A stretch of 36,911 nucleotides of DNA from Paraburkholderia sp. BCC1886 (GCF_900996245.1 NZ_CAAJGK010000057.1:1-36911), one strand, 5' to 3'; positions 1-8,702 are shown, counted from the stretch's first letter. A program made the numbers and translations. Notes: a model not told the origin generated them from the letters alone.

Positions 1-75
1 TCTTGCGAACCTCTGAAAGGCAGGCAGCCGCGGTGGGGAAACTGCCTTCTACAGAGATCATTCTCGACCCAAAAC

Positions 76-119
76 CGGACATTTCAACTTAGCCCGAAGG
101 CGGACATCTGAACTTAGCC
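76..119. repeat. Two 19-bp direct repeats, probable IS21-type end remnant
   Basis: Two copies of a CGGACAT..AACTTAGCC unit, at 76-94 and 101-119, match at 17 of 19 positions and are 6 bp apart. Multiple short terminal repeats of this kind are usual at IS21-family ends. No IS21 transposase gene is present in bases 1-75, so this is probably the tail of an element lying mostly outside the window. The family assignment is inferred from the repeat pattern only. Confidence 0.4.
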
Positions 120-250
120 TCGACAAACAAACAAAAACAGGGAGCGATGGTGTAACCGAAGCGACTCCACCGGTTCTGCTTGCCGATTGCCGGTTCCACC
201 AAGATAATTTCTGGCCCGAGCGCGATCGTCGGTGCCCGCCGACCAAACGC

Positions 251-913
251 ATGACCAAAAAATCCGAATATTCCCTTGTGGGCTGAGGACTATCGCCACT
301 GGTTCGCCGATCTCAAGCAGCGAGTCGAGCGCTCGCGTCAACGCGCGGTGGCGAACGTCAATCGCGAACTGGTCGCACTGTACTGGCAGATCGGCCGCGA
401 CATTCTTGACCGGCAGCAGAAACAAGGCTGGAGTGCGGGTGTTGTCGACCGGCTCGCGAGCGATCTCAAGGCAGCATTTCCCGATATGCGCGGTTTCTCC
501 CCGCGCAACCTCAAGTATATGCGCGGGCTTGCGCATGCTTTTCCGCAGCAGGAATTTGTGCAACAGGCTGTTGCACAATTACCGTGGTCGCACGTGGTGA
601 CGCTGCTCGACAAGCTGGACGACCCCGTGCAGCGGCTTTGGTATGCGGAAAAATCGCTTGAGCACGGCTGGTCACGCAGTGTGCTGACCATGTAGATCGA
701 GACGGCCGCCCATGCTCGTACCGGCAAGGTCGTGACAAATTTTGCCGACAGGCTGCCGCCAGCGCAATCGGATCTCGCACGCGACGTACTCAAGGATCCT
801 TATATCTTCGACTGCCTTGGCCTGACTGAAAGCGCACAGGAACGCGACATCGAGCGTGCGCTCACCCAGCACATCACGCGTTTCCTACTTGAACTAGGCA
901 CAGGGTTCGCTTT
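251..913 (+). pseudogene. DUF1016/YhcG-type nuclease, broken and truncated
   Basis: The product resembles the N-terminal domain of YhcG/DUF1016 proteins (PDDEXK-superfamily nucleases), with YRHWFADLK, LYWQIGRDIL and FSPRNLKYMR-like motifs. Three lesions are visible. The natural-looking ATG at 251 (M-T-K-K) is out of frame with the body, so about one base was gained or lost before 276. A TAG at 693-695 interrupts the reading frame, which continues as IETAAHARTGK where the family normally has QIET, so a CAG to TAG change fits. At 914 the gene is cut by IS6 copy A just after ELGTGFA, so the whole C-terminal nuclease domain is missing. It cannot encode a working nuclease. The family call is from motif memory and fairly secure. 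Confidence 0.75.
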
Positions 914-1744
914 GGCTCTGTCACGTTGAAGTGTTGAAGGGGCAAGAGCGCCAAGGACGCGTGGTTACTCAGAAAACAGACGGATTTTGGGTGAGGCCGG
1001 TGAAAAGACGCCATGCGTCGAACCCAGCGGCGAGGTGTTTGCGATAGAGCGAGGCACGCAGCAGGCGCCGCTTGAGCGCAAAGTGCTGCCGGATCGGACC
1101 GAAGCTCGACAGGAAGGCCTGAGTACGATTCGGGTCGCGAAAGCCACGCATGCGGCGCTCGCGTTCACGCGTGGGTTGGTGGCTATTTTCGGCGCGATTG
1201 TTGACCCGAGCGCAGGCCTTGACAAACAGGTGTTTGACGTTGGCCAGCTCGGGGATGTCGGCTTTCGCGGCCGGATAGCTGCGCAGCTGGTCGGTCACGA
1301 TCTTGCGCGGCCCCTCGGGGCAGGCAGCTAGGACGCGCTTGAAAAACCGCTTCGCTGCAGCCTTGTCGCGGCGCTTCTGTAGCAGGATATCGAGTTCAGC
1401 GCCGTGTTGGTCGACGGCGCGCCACAACAGGTATGGCTCGCCGCGCTACGTCACAAATACTTCGTCAAGGTGCCACGTGGTGCCGGGACTGCGACGCGCC
1501 GCCTTCACACGGCGTGCGAAGCCGGCACCGAACTTATCGCACCAGCGTCGGACCGTCTCGTAGCTGACAATAACCCCGCGCTCGAACAGCAGTTCTTCGA
1601 TATCACGCAGGCTGAGCTAAAACCTGAAATACCAGCGTACCGCGCAACTGATGACCGCCGCCGGAAAGCGATGGCCGTGGTAAAGCGATTTTGCATTCTT
1701 CATCATTCGATTTTATTCGACCATCTCCGCAACGTGACAGTGCC
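914..1744 (-). mobile_element. IS6-family element, copy A (831 bp)
   Basis: The ends are near-perfect inverted repeats: GGCTCTGTCACGTTG at 914-928, and CAACGTGACAGTGCC ending at 1744, whose complement differs at one position. The length is normal for IS6. The 8 bases on each side (906-913 and 1745-1752) do not match, so there is no target duplication. Related copies lie at 18021-18715, 32584-33420 and 35039-35861, all with the transposase on the minus strand. The left end cuts a DUF1016 gene and the right end abuts an IS1182 remnant, so the junction looks rearranged rather than like a simple insertion. Confidence 0.85.
969..1703 (-). pseudogene. IS6-family DDE transposase, two nonsense codons
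   Basis: Read from ATG 1703, one frame covers a full-length transposase of about 244 codons, interrupted by two TAG codons. The first follows VRWYFRF, where sister copies have Q. The second follows DEVFVT, where sister copies have L. The catalytic residues can all be placed: D in WHLDE, D in IVTDQLRSYP and E in NRAENSHQP. The N-terminal HTH region (LSLRDIEELLFERG) is present. The intact stretch from 1427 to 969 covers the second catalytic Asp and the Glu but lacks the first Asp, so it should be inactive. There is no frameshift. Confidence 0.85.
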
Positions 1745-2610
1745 GTCCCGCGTTCTTCGCCTATTCGACGAACTACCTGATTGATCTGCAGGCAGGGATC
1801 ATCGTTGATGTTCAAGCGCCGCCGGCGAACCGGTCACAAGAGGTCGAGTCAACAGGACAATGATCGATCGTGCTGAACACCAACGGGACCTGAATCCTCG
1901 CCGACTGGTCGGTGACACCGCATACGGGACAGCAGCGCTGCCTGGCTGGATGGTTGAAGAGAAACACATTGAACCGCACGTCTCGGTCTGGGATAAAACA
2001 GCGCGCAAGGACAATACGTTCTCACGTGGCGAATTCATCTGGAATGAACAGGCCGACGAGTATCGATGTCCTGCGGGAAACGCGCTACGCAGCGACTGGC
2101 GTCCACTGAAGAATCCACGCACGCACATCACGAAAGCAGACACCATCATCTACCGCGCGAGTCAGATGGACTGTGGCGGCTGTTCGATGAAGGATCAATG
2201 TTGCCCGAATATGCAGTTTCGCAAAATTGCGCGCAGCATCCATGAAGCCGCACGCGATGAAGCCAGACGCATCGCGACACCCCGGAATATAAACAGTCGC
2301 GCCGACACCGAAAGAAGGCAGAAAAGCTCTTCGCTCACCTCAAACGCATCCTCAAACCTGATCGCTTGCTACTCCGTGGTCCAAGCGGTGCACATGATGA
2401 GTTTCTGATGGCAGCAACCGCACAAAATCTACGAAGAATGGCCAAGTGGCTTACGCCTGAAGGTAAGCAGGCAAACCAGGCAGCTACATGGCGAGAAATG
2501 GGGGGCGTCGCACGTTGCAAGACCGCCGCCTCGCTGAACACTCAAACTCGAAACGTACCGCCACAGCCAGCGCTCCCACCCGAAACACGACTTTTTCAAC
2601 AGAATCGGCC
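1745..2610 (+). mobile_element. IS1182-family element, 5'-truncated remnant
   Basis: The remnant begins exactly at the right end of IS6 copy A and finishes with a TTTTTCAACAGAATCGGCC end (2592-2610), which reads GGCCGATTCTGTTGAAAAA inward, a style typical of IS1182-like elements. The left end and about half of the transposase gene are missing. The loss coincides with the IS6 end, which suggests an adjacent deletion driven by IS6. Confidence 0.7.
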
Positions 2611-2617
2611 GAACTAA
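1753..2617 (+). pseudogene. IS1182-family transposase fragment, two frameshifts
   Basis: Three successive frames give one continuous homologue. 1753-1857 encodes FAYSTNYLIDLQAGIIVDV. 1860 to about 2282 encodes LVGDTAYGTAALPGW, then a zinc-finger-like Cys block (CGGCSMKDQCCPN). About 2283 onward encodes KAEKLFAHLKRILKPDRLLLRGPSGAHDEF. The first shift lies near 1857 and the second near a C-run at 2280-2284. The VGDTAYG segment carries the second catalytic Asp of the DDE domain, and the AHLKRI segment is the usual place of the C-terminal Glu region. The N-terminal half is lost. The final frame runs past the IS end to a stop at 2615-2617, so the exact native stop is uncertain. Confidence 0.75.
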
Positions 2618-2657
2618 GCCCGACGACGACCGGCTCAGTTCGACCCTGACGGGACCC

Positions 2658-3056
2658 TCAAATTCGTTTGTGCTTCTTCCAGGAGACGTAAGTCAGGGCA
2701 AGTGCGCCGGCCGGAAACATCATGAGCACAACGGATAACGTCAACACCACACCGTCGGCACTCCCGTTGCCGATCGTTCGTCGGTCCAGCACCGGGCGAG
2801 AGGGATCCGCACGATCATAGTAGATCGCCACAACGCTATCGTCGGAGCGCAATCGAGCATTGAGCATGGCCTCGTCGCTGCTCGGATACCGATGAGCGCT
2901 GAATCCACATGCAAGGGCCATGCTCTTGCTCTGATAGATCCGACCGTCAGTCGTCATCAAAGCACAAGCAGTCGATGCCCGCGCAGAAGCGCAGATCGAT
3001 GTTCGGATTGCCGTCCACAAATCCTGCGAGGCGCAGCGGCAGCCATCACGTATCAA
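2658..3056 (-). CDS. Hypothetical membrane protein, DUF3592-like
   Basis: This is a small gene of unknown function. From about residue 34 the protein has a T-D-G-R-I-Y start, a central AIYYDRADPSRPVLDRR motif and a C-terminal hydrophobic helix ending in K-K-H-K-R-I. That order (G-R-I, then a V-x-Y-D-P-x-x-P-x-x-S/P-V-L motif, then a TM helix) is typical of DUF3592 proteins. The first 33 or so residues are Cys/Arg rich and look unlike the family, so either the true start is internal (M-T-T-D-G-R near 2957) or the 5' part is damaged. No ribosome-binding site decides this. It sits alone between IS debris and the MFS promoter, and could be a degraded remnant. Confidence 0.45.
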   Translation of the reverse strand: MIRDGCRCASQDLWTAIRTSICASARASTACALMTTDGRIYQSKSMALACGFSAHRYPSSDEAMLNARLRSDDSVVAIYYDRADPSRPVLDRRTIGNGSADGVVLTLSVVLMMFPAGALALTYVSWKKHKRI

Positions 3057-3247
3057 GCTTTGAGCGCCGTAAGCAGGCTCAACGAGATGTGTTTTTCGGT
3101 AGCAGTCTTGACTTGATGCAACTTTTCTTTTTTGTAAGCAAATCCGTTACTCGGCGCTACAAGTCACGATATTCGACGGTGTCCCCCGCAGTTTGCACTA
3201 CTCTCCCGAGCCGGGCGAATGACAAGTAGTCGTCGACTCCCGAAAAA

Positions 3248-3268
3248 GCTATGCCGACGGAGCATGGC
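3248..3268 (+). promoter_or_regulatory. LysR-type operator upstream of the MFS gene
   Basis: The site reads GCTATGCC-GACGG-AGCATGGC, an imperfect palindrome with a T-N11-A core. Its left arm is identical (8/8), and its right arm matches 6/8, to the perfect palindrome at 9614-9634 in front of the LysR gene, with the same 5-bp spacer. A weak promoter could follow: TTGCGA at 3269-3274 and TATTCG at 3293-3298. That would place the operator immediately upstream of -35, where LysR-type activators usually act. The MFS start codon is 110 bp downstream. Confidence 0.6.
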
Positions 3269-3377
3269 TTGCGATCACGGAAAGGTTTTTGTTATTCGCC
3301 AAGTGCGAGCGCACAGTACGGGAAAATCTGGCCCGGCACCGCATGTGCACGACGACGAAACCTCCAGGAGACAACCG

Positions 3378-4703
3378 ATGAAAGCCGGGCGTTCCATCAT
3401 TTACCTCTTGCTCTTTACGGGCTGCTCGATCAACTACGTGGACCGTGTGGTCCTGTCGGTCGCAGCCGGCCCGATCGCCCGCGAGTTCAATCTCTCGACC
3501 ATTCAGCTCGGCTATCTGTTTTCGGCATTCCTCTGGACCTATCTGGTATTCGTGCTGCCGTGGGGCATGTTCGTCGACCGTGTCGGCACCCGGCGCGCCA
3601 CGGCCGCCGGCATGTCGATCTGGTCGGTGGCGACGGTGCTGACCGCTTTGTCCGGCGGCTTCGGCTCGGCGGTTCTCTCGCGTCTGCTGATGGGTTTTGG
3701 CGAGGCCTCCACCTACCCCGCCGGCGCGCGCACGATCCGCGAATGGATGCCCGCCCGCGAACGCGGCTTCGCGACTACTGTGTTCAATTGCGGCGGCTAT
3801 GCCGGCCCCGCCGTGGGCTCCATGCTGATGGGATACCTCGTCGCGAAGATGGGCTGGCGCGGCGGCTTTTACGTGTCGGCCGCAATCGGCCTCGTCTGGA
3901 TCGTGGTATGGCTATTGGTCTATCGCCGACCGGAAGACGCGACCTTCATCGGTGAATCCGAGCGCCAGCTCATTCTGACCGAACGCGGTGGCAACGCACT
4001 TGCCAGCAATAGCGCGCCGCTTGCGGCATTGATGCGCTGCACGAGCCTGTGGGGCCTGTTCATCGTGCAAGGTTGCGCGGTCTACACTGTCTACCTGTTT
4101 CTGAGCTGGCTGCCCAGCTATCTGCAGGCAGCACGCGGGCTGACCGTATTGCGCAGCGGCCTGTACACGGCGGTGCCCTATGCCGTGGCCGTGCCCGGCA
4201 CGATCTTCATGGGCTGGCTCAGCGACCGGCTACTGCGCAACTCGCCCGTCGAATCCGGGCGACGCCGCTATCTCGTAGCAACGATGCTGCTCTGTTCGTC
4301 GTGCATCCTCATCACGCCGTGGGTGAAAAGCACCGGCTTGATTCTCGCTCTGTTCTCATTCTCGCTGACGAGCATCGGCAGTACGGTTGGGCTGAATATC
4401 GCGCTACTGAGCGACCTGCTACCGAATCCCGCGAACACGGGTCGTGCCAACGGCTTTCTCGTGACGGGCGGCAATCTGTTCGGCGTGCTCGCGCCGATTG
4501 CCACCGGCTACGTGGTCTCCACCACCGGCAGCTACGACACGGCCTTCCTGATTGCCGGCGTGCTGCTGGTGATAGGCGCGACCGCCTGCCTCACGATGAC
4601 CCGGCAACCGATCTCCCCGCCCGGCGATACCGGCGATGCCAAAGATGCCGAAGATACCGAAGACACTCCCACAGTCGATTCAACCTCAGGAGCTGCCCTA
4701 TGA
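3378..4703 (+). CDS. MFS transporter, anion:cation symporter type
   Basis: This is an inner-membrane transporter of 441 residues with about 12 hydrophobic segments. It matches the ACS-like MFS group that carries organic acids such as glucarate, phthalate or other aromatic acids. Signature pieces are NYVDRVVLSVA in helix 1, the D-R-V-G-T-R-R loop between helices 2 and 3, and LLMGFGEASTYPAGARTIREWMP in the helix 4-5 region. The ATG at 3378 is chosen over upstream in-frame codons because CAGGAG lies 6 bp before it and the hydrophobic N-terminus begins there. The C-terminal tail is unusually acidic (see 4623-4667). The stop overlaps the next start by 4 bp, so translation is coupled. A LysR-type operator 110 bp upstream suggests inducible expression. 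The substrate is unknown; a lactone- or aromatic-derived acid fits its neighbours. Confidence 0.88.
   Translation: MKAGRSIIYLLLFTGCSINYVDRVVLSVAAGPIAREFNLSTIQLGYLFSAFLWTYLVFVLPWGMFVDRVGTRRATAAGMSIWSVATVLTALSGGFGSAVLSRLLMGFGEASTYPAGARTIREWMPARERGFATTVFNCGGYAGPAVGSMLMGYLVAKMGWRGGFYVSAAIGLVWIVVWLLVYRRPEDATFIGESERQLILTERGGNALASNSAPLAALMRCTSLWGLFIVQGCAVYTVYLFLSWLPSYLQAARGLTVLRSGLYTAVPYAVAVPGTIFMGWLSDRLLRNSPVESGRRRYLVATMLLCSSCILITPWVKSTGLILALFSFSLTSIGSTVGLNIALLSDLLPNPANTGRANGFLVTGGNLFGVLAPIATGYVVSTTGSYDTAFLIAGVLLVIGATACLTMTRQPISPPGDTGDAKDAEDTEDTPTVDSTSGAAL
4623..4667 (+). repeat. Five 9-bp units encoding an acidic tripeptide repeat
   Basis: The end of the MFS gene contains five consecutive 9-bp units of the form (G/A)(G/A)(C/A)-GA(T/C)-(A/G)C(C/T). 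They encode G-D-T, G-D-A, K-D-A, E-D-T, E-D-T as a cytoplasmic acidic tail. The repeat is imperfect, so length variation by slippage is possible but not shown. Confidence 0.6.
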
Positions 4704-5128
4704 GCGCCGCCGACGACCGCGACCAGATACGCGACCTGCTTGCCGAATACTGTTTCTTACTCGACGGTTATCAACTCCGCGATTTCGCGGCGCTGTTTTC
4801 CGCGCAGGGCGAATGGCTATCGCGCAATGGCAATGCGAAAGGGCCCGCGGCGATCGAGCGGCTGCTAGGCGAGATAGTGCCCGTACCTGCCGACGGCACG
4901 CGCCGCAAACACTTCACCGCCAACATCCGGATCCGGCTCGCGGGCGATACGGCCGAGGTCATGTCTAACTTCATGGTGGTGCGGGAAAGTCCACAAGGTC
5001 CCGTCATCGCGGTTGCAGGCCGCTATGAAGACAGCGTCCTACGCGCCGGTGAACGCTGGCTGTTCCAGTCGCGCCGGCTTCACCACGACATCACCGGCGA
5101 AAGCGGACTGATGACGCCACCGGGCTGA
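4700..5128 (+). CDS. SnoaL/NTF2-like small protein
   Basis: The product has 142 residues with the SnoaL_4/NTF2-like layout. There is an N-terminal helix pair (DQIRDLLAEYCFLLDGYQLRDFAALFS), a glycine-marked turn after GEW, the strand H-F-T-A-N-I-R-I, and the strands V-A-G-R-Y-E-D and W-L-F-Q-S-R-R-L-H-H-D at the end. Relatives include aromatic-dioxygenase beta-subunit-like folds, scytalone-dehydratase-like enzymes and non-catalytic proteins, so the reaction cannot be named. The ATG overlaps the MFS stop (ATGA) and follows AGGAG, so it is translationally coupled to the transporter. The Asp/His-rich pocket positions suggest a possible dehydratase or isomerase role in the same catabolic route. 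This is inference only. Confidence 0.75.
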   Translation: MSAADDRDQIRDLLAEYCFLLDGYQLRDFAALFSAQGEWLSRNGNAKGPAAIERLLGEIVPVPADGTRRKHFTANIRIRLAGDTAEVMSNFMVVRESPQGPVIAVAGRYEDSVLRAGERWLFQSRRLHHDITGESGLMTPPG

Positions 5129-5168
5129 CGTCACCCCGCACACACCCGTCACTTCTTGCTAATTTCCG

Positions 5169-5184
5169 CGCGGCGAGCGCCGCG
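5169..5184 (+). other. GC-rich hairpin between SnoaL-like gene and porin
   Basis: CGCGGCG-AG-CGCCGCG forms a perfect 7-bp stem with a 2-base loop 41 bp after the SnoaL-like stop and 55 bp before the porin start. No T-run follows, so it is not a standard intrinsic terminator. It could be an RNA-processing or stability element between the operon and the porin. Confidence 0.4.
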
Positions 5185-5238
5185 GGGATCGTCACGTCCG
5201 CGCTTCGGCGCAACAACAATAACAGGAGACTTTTACCC

Positions 5239-6486
5239 ATGCGCCATCGTTCATTTCGCGCCCCGGCGCGCGCCTTGTTTTTCTGCATAATCGGCCTCGC
5301 GGGTCATCTTGAGGCCGCACGCGCCCAGGGAAGCGTCACGCTTTACTCGATTCTCGACAACGGCTTCACGTACACCAACAATGCCGGCGGCCATCAGTCG
5401 ATCATGCAGCAGGACGGCAACAACACCGGCGCATCCGGAAGCCGTTTTGGCCTGCGTGGCAACGAACCGCTGGGCGGCGGGCTGAGCGCGCTGTTCCTTC
5501 TCGAAAACGGTTTTACGCTGCCCAACGGCGGACTTCAGCAAGGCGGCCTGCTGTTCGGCCGGCAGGCCTATGTGGGCGTGGGCAGTCTCTATGGCACCGT
5601 GACGCTCGGCCGTCAGTACGACTCGCTTGCCGACTATCTCCAGCCGCTCTCCGCCGCCTCGCAATGGGGCGGCTACATGACCGGACATGCCGACGAGGTC
5701 GACAACATCGTCGACACCAATCGCGTCAATAATTCGATCAAGTACGCGAGCCGCACTTACGCGGGCTTCAGATTTGGCGGCGTGTACAGCGTGGGCGGCG
5801 TGGCGGGTCACGCGAGCCAGAACCAGGTGTGGTCAGCGGGCGTCGGCTACGTCAACGGGCCGTTCAGCGCAGGCGCGGCCTATCTCGATGCGAAAGAGCC
5901 GAACTTCGGCTTCTTCGGCGGGAATGGCAACGCGCTCGCGCCCAACTCGGTCGGCGCGAACGGCCAGCCGAACGACAACAACATCGGTGCGACACGGCCC
6001 GCGTTTTCGGGCTTCGCGTCGGCGGGCAGCGAGCAGATCGCGGCGGCAGGCGGCGCCTATACGTTCGGCGCGGCGACAGCCGGGTTGGTCTATTCGAACG
6101 TCAGGTTCGACCATCTCGGTGCGGTCCAGGTGTCCGGCACCCCGACCTTCGCCGGCGGACCCAGCGCGATGTTCAACAGCATCGAGGTGAACTTCAGGTA
6201 CCACATTACGCCCTCGCTTCTTGCCGGCCTCGCGTACAACTGGGCCCGCAGCAACTCGCTGCAGACCGCGCAGGGCACCCAGCTCGGCGCCACTTACAAC
6301 CAGCTCGAAGCGGGCCTCGATTACTCCCTGTCGAAACGGACCGACCTCTATTGCGTAAGCGTGTTCCAGCATGCAAGCGGCACCGACTCGACCGGTTCGA
6401 GCGCGCACGCGTCGATCAACGGACTCACGCCCTCTTCCACCGACAAACAGATTGCAGTGCGCGTTGCGCTGCGCACGCGTTTCTAG
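5239..6486 (+). CDS. Outer-membrane porin, Burkholderia Bcpor/OmpC type
   Basis: This is a 415-residue Gram-negative porin predicted to form a 16-stranded beta-barrel trimer. A basic, hydrophobic signal peptide ends around E-A-A-R-A, with the mature protein starting Q-G-S-V-T-L-Y, the typical start of this family. Family marks are GSRFGLRGNEPLGGGLSALF and LLFGRQAYVGVGSLYGTVTLGRQYD, repeated amphipathic strands, and the terminal residue Phe (A-L-R-T-R-F) required for BAM recognition. ACAGGAGAC lies just upstream of the ATG. The gene is 110 bp after the SnoaL-like gene in the same orientation and probably belongs to the same transport unit, giving outer-membrane entry for the substrate carried inward by the MFS protein. 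It converges with the amidohydrolase, with only 12 bp between the stop codons. Confidence 0.92.
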   Translation: MRHRSFRAPARALFFCIIGLAGHLEAARAQGSVTLYSILDNGFTYTNNAGGHQSIMQQDGNNTGASGSRFGLRGNEPLGGGLSALFLLENGFTLPNGGLQQGGLLFGRQAYVGVGSLYGTVTLGRQYDSLADYLQPLSAASQWGGYMTGHADEVDNIVDTNRVNNSIKYASRTYAGFRFGGVYSVGGVAGHASQNQVWSAGVGYVNGPFSAGAAYLDAKEPNFGFFGGNGNALAPNSVGANGQPNDNNIGATRPAFSGFASAGSEQIAAAGGAYTFGAATAGLVYSNVRFDHLGAVQVSGTPTFAGGPSAMFNSIEVNFRYHITPSLLAGLAYNWARSNSLQTAQGTQLGATYNQLEAGLDYSLSKRTDLYCVSVFQHASGTDSTGSSAHASINGLTPSSTDKQIAVRVALRTRF

Positions 6487-6498
6487 CCCCTGCGCCGA

Positions 6499-7380
6499 TC
6501 AGTCGAAGCCAAAGAGCCGCGCCGGATTGTCGACGAGCATGCGCTGCTTCTGTGCGTCGTCGGGCGCGATCTCGTCGATCAGGTTGGTCAGCTCGCCGTC
6601 GTCGGGCATCGGTCCGTGCAGATTGACGTGCGGCCAGTCGGTCGCCCACACGACGCGTTCCGGCGCGTGTTCGGCAAGACTTCGTGCCAGGGCTGCGGCG
6701 TCGTGATACGGCCGGCCGGTCTTCGATAAACGGTCGCTGCCCGACAGCTTGACCCAGATTTTCCCCGTGTCGAGCAGGCGTCGCAGTTGGGTCATCGCGT
6801 CGCCGTGCAGGCCGTCCGCGAGATCTGGACGTGCCATGTGATCGATTACCACGGGCGCATCAATCGACTGAATGAACGACGCATAGTCGACGATGTCGTT
6901 ACCAGCTACATGAATCGCGATATGCCAGTTAAACGGCCGGACCTTGTCGATGACCGTGCGCATCGCGTCCAGTTGCGGACGGCCGCCAAGATGCGACAGA
7001 AAGTTGAAACGGGTGCCGACGATGCCTGCGGCGTCGAAAGCGGCGAGCATCGCATCGTCGTCTTCCGGGCGCACCAGCGCCACGCCGCGATAACGTCCCG
7101 CGCCGGCGGCGAGCGCGTCGAGCAGCGGCCGATGATCGAAGCCACTCCCCTGGCTCTGCACGATCACCGAGCGTTCGAATCCGAGATGCTCGTGCAGACG
7201 ACGTAACGCGGCCTCGGGCGCGAGCGCCGGCGTAAAGCTGCGATCGTCGGGCAACGGATAGCGGTCGAACGGACCGAAGACGTGGCAATGCGCGTCGCAG
7301 CTCGCGGGCGGCAGAGCCACGTGAGGTTTGCGCGATTGCGCAAGCGGCGCCGGGCCGGGCGTATCTGAACGTTGGCTCAT
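6499..7380 (-). CDS. Amidohydrolase-2 family lactonase (LigI-like)
   Basis: The 293-residue TIM-barrel hydrolase resembles 2-pyrone-4,6-dicarboxylate lactonase (LigI) and related COG3618 enzymes. It has D-A-H-C-H-V-F-G-P (His31, His33), H-M-A-R-P-D near residue 181 and W-A-T-D-W-P-H with Asp248, positions that correspond well to the LigI active-site residues. There are Arg and Ser residues after the WVKLSG strand where carboxylates are bound in the family. The likely reaction is hydrolysis of a lactone to a ring-opened acid in the cytoplasm. The exact substrate is unknown, and an amide or pyrone is also possible. Its ATG overlaps the end of the CMD-like gene by 4 bp, so the two are coupled. 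It is the last gene of the minus-strand operon and converges with the porin gene. Confidence 0.82.
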   Translation of the reverse strand: MSQRSDTPGPAPLAQSRKPHVALPPASCDAHCHVFGPFDRYPLPDDRSFTPALAPEAALRRLHEHLGFERSVIVQSQGSGFDHRPLLDALAAGAGRYRGVALVRPEDDDAMLAAFDAAGIVGTRFNFLSHLGGRPQLDAMRTVIDKVRPFNWHIAIHVAGNDIVDYASFIQSIDAPVVIDHMARPDLADGLHGDAMTQLRRLLDTGKIWVKLSGSDRLSKTGRPYHDAAALARSLAEHAPERVVWATDWPHVNLHGPMPDDGELTNLIDEIAPDDAQKQRMLVDNPARLFGFD

Positions 7381-7943
7381 GATGTTCCTTGCGGGATCAT
7401 TTCATACGCGACGCCCTCGGGCGGCAACACCTCGAACACGTTGATGGTCATTGAGATCAGCGTGTAATAGCCAGCCAGCCCGACCAGATCGATCACTCCC
7501 GCTTCGCCCAGTTCTTCGACGGCTTCGGCATAGAGCGCGTCCGGTATTTTCCGCTCGCGATGCAACGCGCTCAGGAACGCATGGATCACGGCTTCGTCGC
7601 GCTGCACGAACGGCGGCGGCGCGCCATCGCGAATCGCATCCACCACGGCTTGAGCGACGCCTGCTCGCAGCGCGATCGGCTTGTGCGCATACCATTCGTA
7701 TTCGGCGCTCCACAAGCGTGCGAGCGTGAGGATCGCAAGTTCTGACAGGCGCGGCGGCAGCGAACTGTCGTAGCGACAGTACTGTCCCAACGCCTGTGCG
7801 TTGCGAGCGAGCTCCGGGCGGTTCAGCCACACGGCAAGCGGTCCGCGCACGCCCTTTCGCGGTCCGCTTGCAATGGCATCGTGAACTTCGCGCTGGGCGG
7901 GCGTCATTGAGTCGTAGTGAAGGTCGGCGAGTCGTCGGGTCAT
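7377..7943 (-). CDS. Carboxymuconolactone decarboxylase-like protein
   Basis: The 188-residue all-helical protein is of the CMD/AhpD superfamily. Visible pieces are SELAILTLARLWSAEYEWYAHKPIALRAGV, the usual E-x-H core helix pair, and the final helix region GVIDLVGLAGYYTLISMTINVF. The Cys-x-x-Cys pair of AhpD-type peroxidases is absent, so a peroxidase role is unlikely and a PcaC-like decarboxylase, isomerase or dehydratase role is more plausible. The gene overlaps the LigI-like lactonase by 4 bp. It follows the dimeric-barrel gene after 126 bp, so it may be read from the same transcript or have its own promoter. Pairing a CMD protein with a LigI-like lactonase and a PcaD-like hydrolase points to aromatic or lactone degradation. 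Confidence 0.82.
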   Translation of the reverse strand: MTRRLADLHYDSMTPAQREVHDAIASGPRKGVRGPLAVWLNRPELARNAQALGQYCRYDSSLPPRLSELAILTLARLWSAEYEWYAHKPIALRAGVAQAVVDAIRDGAPPPFVQRDEAVIHAFLSALHRERKIPDALYAEAVEELGEAGVIDLVGLAGYYTLISMTINVFEVLPPEGVAYEMIPQGTS

Positions 7944-8069
7944 GATTGGCCTTGGTTGTGTCGGGTTTCATGCGGGCAGCTTGTCTCGCATCACGGACGG
8001 CGGCCGGCGTGACGCAACGTCATCCGGCACCGGGTTGCCGCGGCTTCGCTTCGCACCGCAACGGCGGCC

Positions 8070-8702
8070 TTAGCCGTAGCCGCTGCGCACGTAAGGCGCG
8101 TAGAGGTTGAACGTCGCGATGCCGAGACCGCTTGGCCGGCCGATCTGCTGCGCCAGATCGGCGGCCGCCACCGGCGTGTCGAAGGCGGCGAGCACCCAGA
8201 GCGTGGTGTCGGCTTCGACGAACGCGCGCAACTGGCGCAGATCGGCGCGCGGTGTGAGCGCTTCCCGAACCGCGACCGCCACCGCCGACGCATCGGCGGC
8301 ATGCATCGGGATGCTTGCGACTAGCAGGCGCGTGGCGGCGGATAGAGGGAGCTGCGTCTCGCCGAGTTGCTGCGCGATCACACGCGTGCGGCCTACGGTA
8401 CGCGGAAGAATGCGCCTGCTCCACGGCGTCGATTGCGCGCCAGACACCTCGCGATACGCCGCGCTTTGCAACGCGTCGATCGACTCGAGTTCATAGAGGG
8501 CGAGCCAGCGCGGCCAGCCGTCGATGCAGACCCAGCGCGCCGCCGACTCGAAACCCGCCAGAGCACGCCTCTGCGGGAAATGCTCGGTGTCGTACCAATC
8601 GTTGAATTCCTCTTCGAGGGAGGCCGGGGGTTCCATCGACACCATGAGGATGGCGCGGGGTGCGGCTGTCGTCATATCGGCTGACTCGTGCATGCGACTC
8701 AT
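8070..8702 (-). CDS. Dimeric alpha/beta-barrel (EthD-like) protein
   Basis: The 210-residue protein is of uncertain function. The N-terminal half has I-L-M-V-S-M-E-P-P then E-E-F-N-D-W-Y-D-T-E-H-F-P-Q-R, the hallmark of EthD/stress-responsive dimeric ferredoxin-like barrels. The C-terminal half (R-L-L-V-A-S-I-P-M, later L-W-V-L-A-A-F-D-T-P) looks like a second, weaker copy of the fold, so a single chain may mimic a dimer. The ATG at 8702 overlaps the stop of the alpha/beta hydrolase (ATGA). Internal Met codons at 8693 and 8675 are possible alternative starts. Proteins of this type often isomerise or cyclise catabolic intermediates or have accessory roles. No residue set here decides which. 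Confidence 0.7.
   Translation of the reverse strand: MSRMHESADMTTAAPRAILMVSMEPPASLEEEFNDWYDTEHFPQRRALAGFESAARWVCIDGWPRWLALYELESIDALQSAAYREVSGAQSTPWSRRILPRTVGRTRVIAQQLGETQLPLSAATRLLVASIPMHAADASAVAVAVREALTPRADLRQLRAFVEADTTLWVLAAFDTPVAAADLAQQIGRPSGLGIATFNLYAPYVRSGYG

Noticed and set aside
5829..6626. Long open frames on both strands overlapping the porin gene
   Set aside because: They are Arg/Ala rich by-products of GC-rich codon use; the porin frame has a signal peptide, strand pattern and terminal Phe.
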